Positions 44,616 to 52,804 of a DNA stretch of 64,000 bases are shown one piece after another (the stretch's first letter is position 1; each line of letters begins with the position of its first letter). Below the pieces are notes generated by a model that saw only the letters and a program-made list of their open reading frames with translations, had not been told where the DNA came from and searched no databases. The stretch is from Candidatus Coproplasma stercoravium (lineage in GTDB: Bacteria > Bacillota > Clostridia > Christensenellales > Borkfalkiaceae): assembly GCA_018713165.1 (NCBI GenBank), contig DVFR01000021.1, positions 20,300-84,299 on the forward strand, in the 5' to 3' direction. The translations under genes and the position numbers were made by a program.

Positions 44616-46127
44616 ATGAGCGAATCGAGCACCATAATCGAACTCAGAGACGTATGCAAATCCTTCGACGACACAATCGCCGTCGAAAACTTCAACCTTT
44701 CCATTCAAAAAGGCGAATTTGTCACGTTCCTCGGGCCTTCGGGCTGCGGAAAGACGACCACCCTGCGCATGATAGCGGGGTTCGACCTGCCCACTTCGGG
44801 ACAGATTCTGTTAAACGGCGAGGACATAAGCAACCTGCCGCCCAACAAACGACCCGTAAACACGGTATTCCAGCGCTACGCGCTCTTTCCTCACCTCAAC
44901 GTGTACGAGAACATAGCGTTCGGCCTGCGCCTTAAAAAGACGGAAATAAAGGTTACAAACCGCAAGGGCGAAACAGTTTCGAAGCAGGTTCACCTCTCCC
45001 GCCGCGAGATAGACGAGAAGGTTAAACGCGTGCTCGACATAGTAGACCTCGAAGGGTTTGAAAAGCGCTCGGTTTCCACCCTCTCCGGCGGACAGCAGCA
45101 GAGGGTTGCGATAGCGAGGGCAATCGTCAACGAGCCCGAAATTCTTCTCCTCGACGAACCTCTCGGCGCGCTCGACCTCAAAATGCGCAAGGAGATGCAG
45201 ATAGAGCTCAAAGAGATGCACAAAAGGCTGGGCATCACATTCATATACGTTACGCACGACCAGGAAGAGGCGCTTACCATGAGCGATAAAATCGTCGTTA
45301 TAAACGACGGCGAAATTCAGCAGGTAGGCACCCCCACCGACATCTACAACGAGCCTGTAAACACCTTCGTCGCCGACTTCATAGGCGAAAGCAACATATT
45401 CAACGGCATGATGACGGGCAGGCTGAAAGTTAAGTTCTGCGGCGCCGAGTTCGACTGCCTCGACGACTACGAGATAAACCAGTACGTCGACGTCGTTGTG
45501 CGCCCCGAGGACATAATCATATGCAAGCCCGGCGAAGGACAGCTCACCGGCAAAGTCACCTCCACCGTATTCAAGGGCGTGCACTACGAAATAACCGTGG
45601 AAGTAGGCAGGTTCGAGCTCGTGATTCAGTCTACGGGCTACGCCGCTCCCGATTCGGTGATAGGCATGAGAATCGAGCCCGACGGAATCCATATAATGGA
45701 GAAAGTTTACACCGAGAACAAGTACGACGGCACAATCACCAAAAACAACACCGTAAAGTTCGGCGACGGCGAGTTCGAGTGCGACGTGACCCAGCTCTAT
45801 CCCGGCTCGCACCTCGACGAGGAGGGTTACCTCATAACCGCAACGGGCGAAAAGCTCGACCTCACGGGCACGGAAGTCACCGTCGAAATCGGCTTCCGCG
45901 ACATAACCATGAGCGACGAAGAGGGCGCGGGCGGCGCAGAGGGCAGCATAATCTCCATGATTTACAAGGGCGACCACTACCGCTATATAGTAAGGACGGA
46001 GGAAAACGAGGAAGATTACGTTCTTGCATGCCCCGACCTCTGGAACACGGGCGACAAGGTAAGCCTCGTCATTCCCGCCGACAAAATCAAACTAACGTTA
46101 AAACCCGCGGCAGGTGAAAAGAAATGA
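44616..46127 (+). CDS. potA: Spermidine/putrescine ABC transporter ATPase PotA, extended
   Basis: 503 residues, about 130-150 longer than usual. The NBD has Walker A GPSGCGKTT, Q-loop NTVFQRYALFPH, signature LSGGQQQR, Walker B ILLLDEPLG and H-loop YVTHDQEEA. A 20-residue insertion precedes the signature (TNRKGETVSKQVHLSRR). The C-terminus seems to hold two TOBE-like units, each opening with VKF-x-G-x-EF (about 270-365 and 385-495). The operon context and PotB/C/D partners support polyamine uptake. Confidence 0.92.
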   Translation: MSESSTIIELRDVCKSFDDTIAVENFNLSIQKGEFVTFLGPSGCGKTTTLRMIAGFDLPTSGQILLNGEDISNLPPNKRPVNTVFQRYALFPHLNVYENIAFGLRLKKTEIKVTNRKGETVSKQVHLSRREIDEKVKRVLDIVDLEGFEKRSVSTLSGGQQQRVAIARAIVNEPEILLLDEPLGALDLKMRKEMQIELKEMHKRLGITFIYVTHDQEEALTMSDKIVVINDGEIQQVGTPTDIYNEPVNTFVADFIGESNIFNGMMTGRLKVKFCGAEFDCLDDYEINQYVDVVVRPEDIIICKPGEGQLTGKVTSTVFKGVHYEITVEVGRFELVIQSTGYAAPDSVIGMRIEPDGIHIMEKVYTENKYDGTITKNNTVKFGDGEFECDVTQLYPGSHLDEEGYLITATGEKLDLTGTEVTVEIGFRDITMSDEEGAGGAEGSIISMIYKGDHYRYIVRTEENEEDYVLACPDLWNTGDKVSLVIPADKIKLTLKPAAGEKK

Positions 46128-46930
46128 CAACGGCCCTGAAACTGCGCTTCAACCGCAAACAGCTGTGCATACCCTACGCTGCGTTTTTAATACTCTTCGT
46201 AATATGCCCGCTGCTCGTTATTATCTACTTTGCTTTCACCGACGGCACGGGGCAGTTCACGTTCGACAACCTCGTGAACTTCTTCTCCAACACCAACACG
46301 CTCGGCACGCTTTTAAACAGCATTGCCATAGCGGTGGTTACCACCGTCGTGTGCCTTTTGATTGCCTATCCCGTGGCTTACATTCTGGCGCGGAGCAAAT
46401 TTAAAAGGAAGTACGTTCTTTTAATGCTCTTCGTGCTGCCCATGTGGATAAACTTTACGCTCAGAATTACGGCGCTCAAAGAGATACTCACCGCGATAGA
46501 GAGCAACATTGCAATGTATCCCTTTTTAAACACCGTGATAGGCATGACGTACGACTTTTTGCCCTTCATGATACTCCCGCTCTACACCTCCCTCTCTAAG
46601 CTCGACAAGAGCCTTACGGAGGCTGCGGAAGACCTCGGCGCAAACGGCTTCACCGTATTCATGCGCGTTATACTCCCCCTCTCCGTTCCCGGAATCATAT
46701 CGGGCGTGACCATGGTGCTCCTTCCCTCCATGACCAACTACGTCGTTTTGGATATGCTGTATAACAGCACTTACATCATGGGCAGCCTGATAGGCAGCTA
46801 CTTTGCGGCGTACGACTGGAACAACGGCTCTATGATATCGCTCATACTTCTCATAATAATATTCATAATCACTCTCGCCACGAACAGGTTCAGCGACGAC
46901 AACGAAGGCGCAAGGAGGACTATATTGTGA
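46124..46930 (+). CDS. potB: Spermidine/putrescine ABC transporter permease PotB
   Basis: A 268-residue permease with about six membrane helices. The EAA loop is visible as LTEAAEDLGANGFTVFMRVILPLSVPGI, split here by position at about 165-192, which docks on PotA. Its ATG overlaps the potA stop in an ATGA. Together with PotC it forms the membrane channel. Confidence 0.93.
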   Translation: MTTALKLRFNRKQLCIPYAAFLILFVICPLLVIIYFAFTDGTGQFTFDNLVNFFSNTNTLGTLLNSIAIAVVTTVVCLLIAYPVAYILARSKFKRKYVLLMLFVLPMWINFTLRITALKEILTAIESNIAMYPFLNTVIGMTYDFLPFMILPLYTSLSKLDKSLTEAAEDLGANGFTVFMRVILPLSVPGIISGVTMVLLPSMTNYVVLDMLYNSTYIMGSLIGSYFAAYDWNNGSMISLILLIIIFIITLATNRFSDDNEGARRTIL

Positions 46931-47739
46931 AAATTACAAAAAAAGTACTCAGCGTCGTATGGCTCGTGCTCATACTCGCATTCATTTATATCCCCATACT
47001 CCTGCTTGCCGTATATTCCTTTACCGACGCGACGATGGTCGGCGGCGCGATAGACGGGTTCACATTCCAGAACTATATCACGCTGTTTGAAAACGAGGAA
47101 CTCCGCAACATGATTGGCGGAACGGTCGCCCTCGCGCTCGGCTCCGCGCTCATCGCGGCAATTCTAGGCACTCTCGGCGCAATCGGCGCGTTTTATTCGA
47201 GAAAGACGGCAAAGCACCTTATAAACTACGCCAACCAGATACCGGTGGTAAACGCCGACGTCGTAACGGGCTTTTCGCTGTGCGTTCTGCTCATCGTGCT
47301 CCTCGGAATAGGCAAAGACACGTTCGTTCCCCTCGTTCTGGGTCACGTCGTGCTCTGCACGCCCTTTGTATATCTCTCGGTTATGCCCCGCTTAAAGCAG
47401 ATGGACAACAACCTCTACGAGGCGGCGTTAGACCTCGGCGCGTCGCCCGCGCAGGCGCTTTTCAAAGTGGTTATCCCGCAGCTCCTGCCCGGCATACTCT
47501 CGGGTTTCATGCTCGCGGTGACGCTCTCGCTCGACGATTACTTCATAACCACCTACACAAAGCCCTCTACCTTCGACACGATAAGCACCTACGTCGTAAA
47601 CGCAACGAAGGGCGGACAGACGGATATAAAAACCGCACTCTGGGCGCTTTCGACGATTATTTTCCTCATTGTAGTGCTCGTCGTAGTGCTCATGAACGTG
47701 CTCTCCTCTAAGAAAAAGAATACGGAGGAACGCATATGA
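46927..47739 (+). CDS. potC: Spermidine/putrescine ABC transporter permease PotC
   Basis: A 270-residue permease with about six helices. The EAA loop reads YEAALDLGASPAQALFKVVI then PQLLPGI (about 159-185). The GTG start overlaps the potB stop by 4 bp, and the end overlaps potD by 4 bp. SLDDYFITTY near 200 is a common PotC segment. Confidence 0.93.
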   Translation: MKITKKVLSVVWLVLILAFIYIPILLLAVYSFTDATMVGGAIDGFTFQNYITLFENEELRNMIGGTVALALGSALIAAILGTLGAIGAFYSRKTAKHLINYANQIPVVNADVVTGFSLCVLLIVLLGIGKDTFVPLVLGHVVLCTPFVYLSVMPRLKQMDNNLYEAALDLGASPAQALFKVVIPQLLPGILSGFMLAVTLSLDDYFITTYTKPSTFDTISTYVVNATKGGQTDIKTALWALSTIIFLIVVLVVVLMNVLSSKKKNTEERI

Positions 47740-49358
47740 AAAAGAGACAGAGAATTATCGCGGTAGCCGCCGCGGCCATGCTTGCCGCCCCCACCATTGC
47801 GCTTGCGGGCTGCACGGGCACAGACGAAACCGTCGTTTTAAGGGTGTCCAACTGGGAGGAATACATCGACCTCGGCGACTGGGACGACGAAGAGGCTATC
47901 GACATAGAAAATAAGTACACGGGCGAAGATTATATAATGGGCGTAAACAGCGTGGTAGACGATTTTACCGAATGGTTCAACTCGCAGGATTACGGCTTTG
48001 AAGTGCGCGTGGAATACTCTACGTTCGGCACAAACGAAGACCTCTACAACCAGCTCAACCTCGGGGACGTATACGACCTTGTATGCCCCTCCGATTATAT
48101 GATTATGAAGCTGCTCGACGAGGGCGAAGTTCAGCCTTTTTCCGAAGATTTCATGGATACGTCCAACCCCGAAAACTACTACATCAACGGCGTGTCGGAA
48201 TATATCGACGGCGCGGAGGGAAGCATTTTCGATGAGTACGGCTGGAGCGGCATAGCCGCCTGCTATATGTGGGGTACGACGGGACTCGTTTACAACCCCG
48301 AAAGGATAGACGAAGAAGGCAGCGACGTAACGTCGTGGAACATGCTCACCAACCCGGACTACTACAAATCTGTTACGATAAAGGATAACGTCCGCGACGC
48401 ATATTTCGCCGCCCTCTCCATTCTGTACGAGGACGAACTCAACGCGATAAACGCCGACAGCGACATGACCGAAGCTGAAAAAAGCCAGGCAAGGAACAAT
48501 CTTCTCAACGCGACCGACCCCGACACCATCGCCGCGGCCGAAGATATGCTCAAAGCGATAAAGGAAAACGTATACTCCTTTGAAACAGACAGCGGCAAGG
48601 CCGACATGGTTACCGGCAAGGTTATAGGCAACCTGCAATGGTCGGGCGACGCCGTGTATATAATGGACCAGGCCGACGAAGAGGATACCGAACTCTGGTA
48701 TTCCGTTCCCGATTCCAACACCAACCTCTGGTTCGACGGCTGGGTTATGCTCAAAGACGGAATCGGCGGCGACGAAAGACGGCAGACCGCCGCGGAGGCG
48801 TTTGTAAACTTCCTCGCCCGCCCCGACATCGCCGTGCGCAACATGTATTATATAGGCTACACCTCCTCCAGCGCGTCAGATGAAATATTTGAGTACTTCG
48901 ACTGGTGCTACGGAGCCGTCACCGACCCCGAGGACGAAGAATACTATGAGCTCGACAGCGGAGTTTACGAATACGACGTGAGCTACTTCTTCGGAGACGG
49001 CTACTCCATTTATATCGATATGAACGAGCTGAAAACGGAAGGCGCGGTCGATACGGGCGAAACGGTCGACGGAACGCCCATTTATACGGGCGGCACGATA
49101 AACCAGGGCAGGCAGGCGTTCGGCCAGTATCCCACCGAGGACGTCATCGGGCGCAGCGTCGTAATGCTCGACTTCGGAGACGACCTTGCGGCGATAAATC
49201 AGATGTGGATAAACGTGCGCTGTTTAGACCTCGTCGATATCGACGTCACCACCGTTATCGTAGTTGCGGTAATTATCGTCGTAATTGCGGCGGCAATCGT
49301 GCTATATCGTTTCAGATACGCGATATTTTACAACAGACCCCGCCGCAGGCAGCTATAA
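47736..49358 (+). CDS. potD: Polyamine-binding lipoprotein PotD with C-terminal membrane anchor
   Basis: 540 residues, about 150-190 longer than usual. A lipoprotein signal ends in the lipobox LAGC (about 22-25). The binding domain starts VLRVSNWEEYIDL, a family signature, and has LVCPSDYMIMKLLDEGEV. Insertions include an acidic helical stretch near 240-290. Unusually, a hydrophobic helix VIVVAVIIVVIAAAIVLY (about 505-525) and a basic tail RPRRRQL close the protein, predicting a second anchor at the C-terminus. It ends the operon. Confidence 0.92.
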   Translation: MKKRQRIIAVAAAAMLAAPTIALAGCTGTDETVVLRVSNWEEYIDLGDWDDEEAIDIENKYTGEDYIMGVNSVVDDFTEWFNSQDYGFEVRVEYSTFGTNEDLYNQLNLGDVYDLVCPSDYMIMKLLDEGEVQPFSEDFMDTSNPENYYINGVSEYIDGAEGSIFDEYGWSGIAACYMWGTTGLVYNPERIDEEGSDVTSWNMLTNPDYYKSVTIKDNVRDAYFAALSILYEDELNAINADSDMTEAEKSQARNNLLNATDPDTIAAAEDMLKAIKENVYSFETDSGKADMVTGKVIGNLQWSGDAVYIMDQADEEDTELWYSVPDSNTNLWFDGWVMLKDGIGGDERRQTAAEAFVNFLARPDIAVRNMYYIGYTSSSASDEIFEYFDWCYGAVTDPEDEEYYELDSGVYEYDVSYFFGDGYSIYIDMNELKTEGAVDTGETVDGTPIYTGGTINQGRQAFGQYPTEDVIGRSVVMLDFGDDLAAINQMWINVRCLDLVDIDVTTVIVVAVIIVVIAAAIVLYRFRYAIFYNRPRRRQL

Positions 49359-49381
49359 ACTTTAATAAAATTTAAACGCAA

Positions 49382-49414
49382 AAACGCGCCGCGGGGATTG
49401 CCCGCGGCGCGTTT
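49382..49414 (+). terminator. potABCD terminator
   Basis: AAACGCGCCGCGGG, 5-nt loop, CCCGCGGCGCGTTT, 23 bp after the potD stop; also usable by the opposing gene. Confidence 0.7.
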
Positions 49415-49445
49415 AAAATAATTTCTAATATCGTATGAATTTGCT

Positions 49446-49979
49446 CTATTTTACGCTGTTTTTGAGGTTATTGAGCATAATTTTAAGGTTTTCGGCATTT
49501 TCCTCGTCGGAGATTGAAGGGTCTTTCATATACCTTACGCACGGCAGATTTTCGCACGAAGCGCAGTTTTTGTTTCCCTTTTCGCTTACGCAGCAGTCGT
49601 ATAGCGGACAGCCGTCAAGCCCCGCATATGCCAGCCAATAAACTTTACCCTTTATTTTGCGGCAGCCCTTACATTCGGCGGGATAATGCCCGCACTGTAC
49701 GCACACCGTTCCGCACGGGGAGGGTTCGACGAATTCGTCCTTCCAATACCACCATTTGCACTTTTCGGGGTCGGGGTTTTCAGTGTTTACGAAGTATTCA
49801 ACGGCGCGCAGAAGATAGAGCTGACACCTGTCGAGCACGACCCCGCGTATGGCGCATTCCTGCGCATACAGCTCTTCGCCCGTTTTGCCCTTTAACGACT
49901 CAACCGTCGTGTATCCCATCTCGTTAAGGTCGCGCTCGGTTGCCTTGCCTACATTCGGAATGCGCGAAAGTTCGCTCAT
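49446..49979 (-). CDS. Helix-hairpin-helix (Cdd1-like) protein with DUF3795-like cysteine domain
   Basis: 177 residues. The N-terminal part (about 1-60, LSRIPNVGKATERDLNEMGY) is a helix-hairpin-helix of the pathogenicity-locus Cdd1 type. The C-terminal part (about 85-160) has ten cysteines in pairs (CVQCGHYPAECKGC, CPLYDCC, CASCENLPC), the pattern of DUF3795 and probably zinc-binding. AGGAGG precedes the ATG at 49979. Function is unknown for both domains in this combination. Confidence 0.75.
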   Translation of the reverse strand: MSELSRIPNVGKATERDLNEMGYTTVESLKGKTGEELYAQECAIRGVVLDRCQLYLLRAVEYFVNTENPDPEKCKWWYWKDEFVEPSPCGTVCVQCGHYPAECKGCRKIKGKVYWLAYAGLDGCPLYDCCVSEKGNKNCASCENLPCVRYMKDPSISDEENAENLKIMLNNLKNSVK

Positions 49980-50192
49980 AACTTCCTCCTGCGTTTTTTT
50001 ACATTGTACCATGCCCGTTGCAAACTTTCAAGCCCTGAAATGATAAAAAACAATCTGCAGATAAAACGACGATTTTATCGCAGAAATATCAAAACAGACG
50101 GAAAATCGTTTGATTTTTTTTGCAATATATTGTATTATAATTGCGTTGTTTAAAAGCACACCTCTGTACGGCGACAACACATCATAATTAAT

Positions 50193-50504
50193 GCTTCCTT
50201 AAGTTTTATGGATATAACAGCCCGCACCTTACGGGCCGTTGCAGGTTCGCGTGAGACGCTGTGCGCCGCTACTCTGCCGAAGGCTTCCGTTTACGGAAAG
50301 CGGCAGATACCCGCCGGGGCGGGAATCACAAATTTTAAAACTAAACATGCTTCCTTAAGTTTTATGGATATAACAGCCCCCTCCTTACGGGCCGTTGCAG
50401 GTTCGCGTGAGGCGCTGTGCGCCGCTACTCTGCCGAAGGCTTCCGTTTACGGAAAGCGGCAGATACCCGCCGGGGCGGGAATCACAAATTTTAAAACTAA
50501 ACAT
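50193..50504 (+). repeat. Two tandem 156-bp units derived from tRNA-Arg(CCT)
   Basis: Units at 50193-50348 and 50349-50504 are nearly identical and exactly in phase with the intact tRNA at 50505. The first 50 or so bases of each mimic the tRNA 5' half (GCTTCC acceptor, ATGGATATAAC D-arm, a CCT-containing anticodon hairpin with errors). The rest is a GC-rich two-hairpin tail instead of a T-arm and CCA end. They are therefore decayed or chimeric tRNA copies. The DNA from 49980 to 50192 shows no supported gene. Confidence 0.8.
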
Positions 50505-50579
50505 GCTTCCGTAGTTAAATGGATATAACAGCCCCCTCCTAAGGGGCCGTTGTGGGTTCGATTCCCGCCGGGAGTACCA
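50505..50579 (+). tRNA. tRNA-Arg (anticodon CCT)
   Basis: A 75-nt cloverleaf with encoded CCA. Acceptor GCTTCCG pairs with CGGGAGT (two G-U pairs), the D-stem is GTTA/TAAC, the anticodon stem GCCCC/GGGGC encloses CTCCTAA, and the T-arm is GTGGG-TTCGATT-CCCGC. It decodes AGG. It is the third member of a 156-bp tandem array and is followed immediately by a strong terminator. Confidence 0.93.
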
Positions 50580-50580
50580 A

Positions 50581-50620
50581 AAAAAGCCATACGCGCCCTT
50601 TGGGCGCGTATGGCTTTTTT
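50581..50620 (+). terminator. Terminator after tRNA-Arg
   Basis: AAAAAGCCATACGCGCCC, 3-nt loop, and its complement ending in TTTTTT: an 18-bp stem directly after the CCA end. Confidence 0.85.
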
Positions 50621-50843
50621 TAGTACTTTTGACACGAGAGAACGCAAGTTCGCGCGAGGCGCATTGCGCCGCTGCCCTGCCGAGGCTCCGCACACGGTGC
50701 GGAAACGGCAGATTCCCGCCGAATATTATTACACCACAGCTTTTTTAGCACTTTTGACACGAGAGAACGCAAGTTCGCGCGAGGCGCATTGCGCCGCTGC
50801 TCTGCCGAGGCTCCGCACACAGTGCGGAAACGGCAGATTCCCG
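50616..50843 (+). repeat. Two 103-bp direct repeats with paired hairpins
   Basis: Copies at 50616-50718 and 50741-50843 differ at about three positions (period 125 bp). Each begins TTTTTTAG and contains GGCGC-ATT-GCGCC plus a longer stem CTGCCG...CGGCAG with an inner CCGCAC/GTGCGG hairpin, ending GATTCCCG. The core is related to the tails of the 156-bp units upstream. No coding function is supported; open frames across it are tRNA-reverse artefacts. Confidence 0.75.
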
Positions 50844-50880
50844 AATAAAATATCACAGTACGGCAAATACGAATTTTACA

Positions 50881-50909
50881 TTGCACAACTGCGAATAAAA
50901 TGATATAAT
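50881..50909 (+). promoter_or_regulatory. Promoter of the LURP-one-like gene
   Basis: TTGCAC (50881-50886), 17 bp, TATAAT (50904-50909), about 95 bp before the ATG. Confidence 0.6.
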
Positions 50910-51005
50910 AAATATGAAAAATGCGCAAAATAATCAGTCAAAAAACACTGTTTATGCGTAACATAGTACTTTATAAAGATAAAATATTGAGTAAAGAGAG
51001 ACTAT

Positions 51006-51476
51006 ATGATACTTTATTTTAAACAAAGATTTTTCAGTTGGTTCGATTCGTACGATATTTATGGCGAAAACGGAGAGGTTGCCTACACCGTTCAGGGCAG
51101 ACTTTCGTGGGGACACAAACTTGAAATTTACGACAGGTACGGCAATTTTTGCGGAATGGTAAAGGAAAAACTGTTTACCTTTATGCCGAAGTTTGAACTG
51201 TATGCAAACGGCGCATTCCTCGGCTACATAAGAAAAAGATTTGCCTTTTTTAAGGCGCTCTATGAGTTTGACTACAATATGTGGAGCGTAGACGGAGGTT
51301 TTATGGAATGGGACTACACCATTACCGACGCACAAGGCAACCAGGTTGCGACTGTCGGGAAAGAGCTGTTCCACCTCACCGACCAATACGTGCTCGATAT
51401 AGCAAATCCTGCCGACGCGCTCCTCGTTCTTATGTTTACGCTTGCAATCGACGCCGAAAAATGTTCGAGGAACTGA
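51006..51476 (+). CDS. LURP-one-related family protein
   Basis: 156 residues, starting MILYFKQRFFSWFDSYDIYG. The repeated pattern of short beta strands with turns such as DRYGNFCGMVKEKLFT and DAQGNQVATVGKEL fits the tubby-like LURP-one-related (YxjI) fold. These proteins may bind phospholipid, but bacterial roles are not established. A single hydrophobic C-terminal helix (ADALLVLMFTLAID) matches the tubby core helix rather than a membrane anchor. It converges on the GNAT gene with a 16-bp gap. Confidence 0.75.
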   Translation: MILYFKQRFFSWFDSYDIYGENGEVAYTVQGRLSWGHKLEIYDRYGNFCGMVKEKLFTFMPKFELYANGAFLGYIRKRFAFFKALYEFDYNMWSVDGGFMEWDYTITDAQGNQVATVGKELFHLTDQYVLDIANPADALLVLMFTLAIDAEKCSRN

Positions 51477-51492
51477 CCTCCTCCTCTTTCAA

Positions 51493-52071
51493 CTATTTTT
51501 TATAAACGCTGTTATAAGGTACGGGGTGCGCGGGATTTTTAACATGGTCGGCAATAACTTTGCCGAGCCACACCATATCGTACCACCTGCCGAATTTGCT
51601 GCCGCAGTTTTTAAACTTTCCGATAAATTCAAAGCCGAGTTTTTTATGGAAATTGACGCTGCCGAAATCGAGATATTCGTCCTCTTTTTCAGGCACGGCG
51701 ATGCAGGCATACATATTTATAATGCCCTGCGATTTCAACGCCTCTCCGAGAGCAGCATACAGAGCCCTCCCCGCGCCCTTTCCGCCAAAACCCTTTTTTA
51801 CATACACCGTCGTTTCGACAGACCAATCGTACGCAGAGCGGTCTTTGAATTTACCCGCATAGCAATAGCCTATAATCACGCCGTTCATTTCCGCGACGAA
51901 ATAGGGATAGAACGACATGACGCTTGCCATTCTGCCTTTAAATTCTTCTGCCGTCGGAGCCTCATCCTCAAAAGTTATAGCGGTATTGTTTACGTAGTAG
52001 CTGTATATTTCGCTGAGCTGCGCGCTGTCGGAAAGGCTGGCGCGGCGTATAATAATCGGCATATCGTTCAT
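51493..52071 (-). CDS. GNAT N-acetyltransferase, phosphinothricin-acetyltransferase-like
   Basis: 192 residues. The acetyl-CoA loop is in VETTVYVKKGFGGKGAGRAL (Q/R-x-x-G-x-G/A type), with SVNFHKKLGF and KFGRWYDMVWL later, as in the PAT/MddA subfamily acting on amino groups of methionine-sulfone-like or phosphinothricin-like compounds. The natural substrate cannot be read from sequence. GGAGG lies 10 bases before the ATG. Confidence 0.88.
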   Translation of the reverse strand: MNDMPIIIRRASLSDSAQLSEIYSYYVNNTAITFEDEAPTAEEFKGRMASVMSFYPYFVAEMNGVIIGYCYAGKFKDRSAYDWSVETTVYVKKGFGGKGAGRALYAALGEALKSQGIINMYACIAVPEKEDEYLDFGSVNFHKKLGFEFIGKFKNCGSKFGRWYDMVWLGKVIADHVKNPAHPVPYNSVYKK

Positions 52072-52104
52072 CTGCCGGTACCTCCGTCAAAAATTCTGTC
52101 ACGG

Positions 52105-52140
52105 TAAAAAAATTAAACGGGGCGCTTGAAAACGCCCCGT
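52105..52140 (-). terminator. mscL terminator
   Basis: ACGGGGCG / CGCCCCGT hairpin followed on the minus strand by TTAATTTTTTT. Confidence 0.75.
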
Positions 52141-52145
52141 GTTTT

Positions 52146-52751
52146 TTATTCCGCCTTGGTGTCGTTTTTGCTTTCATCCGCCGCATTTTCGCTTTTTGCG
52201 TTTGCCGCAAGCAGATTTCTTATCTCGGTGAGGAGCTCCTCAACGGTGGGCTTTGCGGGTTCTTCGGGTGCGGGAGCTTCCTCGGCAAGAAGCTGCGCCT
52301 CCGCCTGCGCCCTCGCCTCTTCCTCGGCAACGCCCTGTTTTACGAGCTTTTTAGCGCGCTTTCTGAGTTCTTTTTCGCGCTTTGCCTGCTTATTGAGCTT
52401 GCTGCCCGCATCGCGGATAGTGTTGATAATCTTAACGATTGCAAATATCACGATCGCAATGAGAATGAAATCGAATATCGCCTGGATAAAGTTGCCCCAG
52501 TTGATGACGAGCGAGTTCGCCATATCGAGCGAGCCGTCTTCAAGGTACACGGCCTTTAAAACGGTGCAGAGCGAAGATAAATCCCCGTCGCCCACCGCAC
52601 TGTTTATGAGCGGCATAATAATGTCGTTGGTGAGGCTGGTGACGATTGCCGTAAACGCGGCGCCGATTACTACCGCAACGGCAAGGTCGAGCACGTTGCC
52701 GCGCGAGATGAATTTTTTAAACTCATCCCAAAGTTTTTTGATTGCTTTCAT
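52146..52751 (-). CDS. mscL: Large-conductance mechanosensitive channel MscL
   Basis: 201 residues. The signature FISRGNVLDLAVAVVIGAAFT covers the N-terminal helix and TM1 (about 15-42), and TM2 is about 86-110 (FIQAIFDFILIAIVIFAIVK). The channel releases osmolytes at high membrane tension. The C-terminus is about 60 residues longer than usual, with a basic helix (KREKELRKRAKKLVKQG) and an acidic Ala-rich tail. GGAG precedes the ATG. Confidence 0.95.
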   Translation of the reverse strand: MKAIKKLWDEFKKFISRGNVLDLAVAVVIGAAFTAIVTSLTNDIIMPLINSAVGDGDLSSLCTVLKAVYLEDGSLDMANSLVINWGNFIQAIFDFILIAIVIFAIVKIINTIRDAGSKLNKQAKREKELRKRAKKLVKQGVAEEEARAQAEAQLLAEEAPAPEEPAKPTVEELLTEIRNLLAANAKSENAADESKNDTKAE

Positions 52752-52804
52752 AATTCTCCATTGTTCCTTAAAATTTTCAAGTAAAAAGCCGCAAATGCTT
52801 TAAA

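Noticed and set aside
44811..45977. 388-codon antisense frame opposite potA
   Set aside because: It mirrors the codon bias of potA, has no ribosome site, and the potA frame has full ABC ATPase motifs.
50193..50843. Possible CRISPR array
   Set aside because: The units are 103 and 156 bp long, nearly identical throughout and tRNA-derived. There are no short repeats with unique spacers and no cas genes.
50208..50928. Open frames of about 60-117 codons across the tRNA repeat region
   Set aside because: They run through the tRNA and hairpin repeats on either strand, repeat the same peptide and lack ribosome sites. They are typical tRNA-region artefacts.
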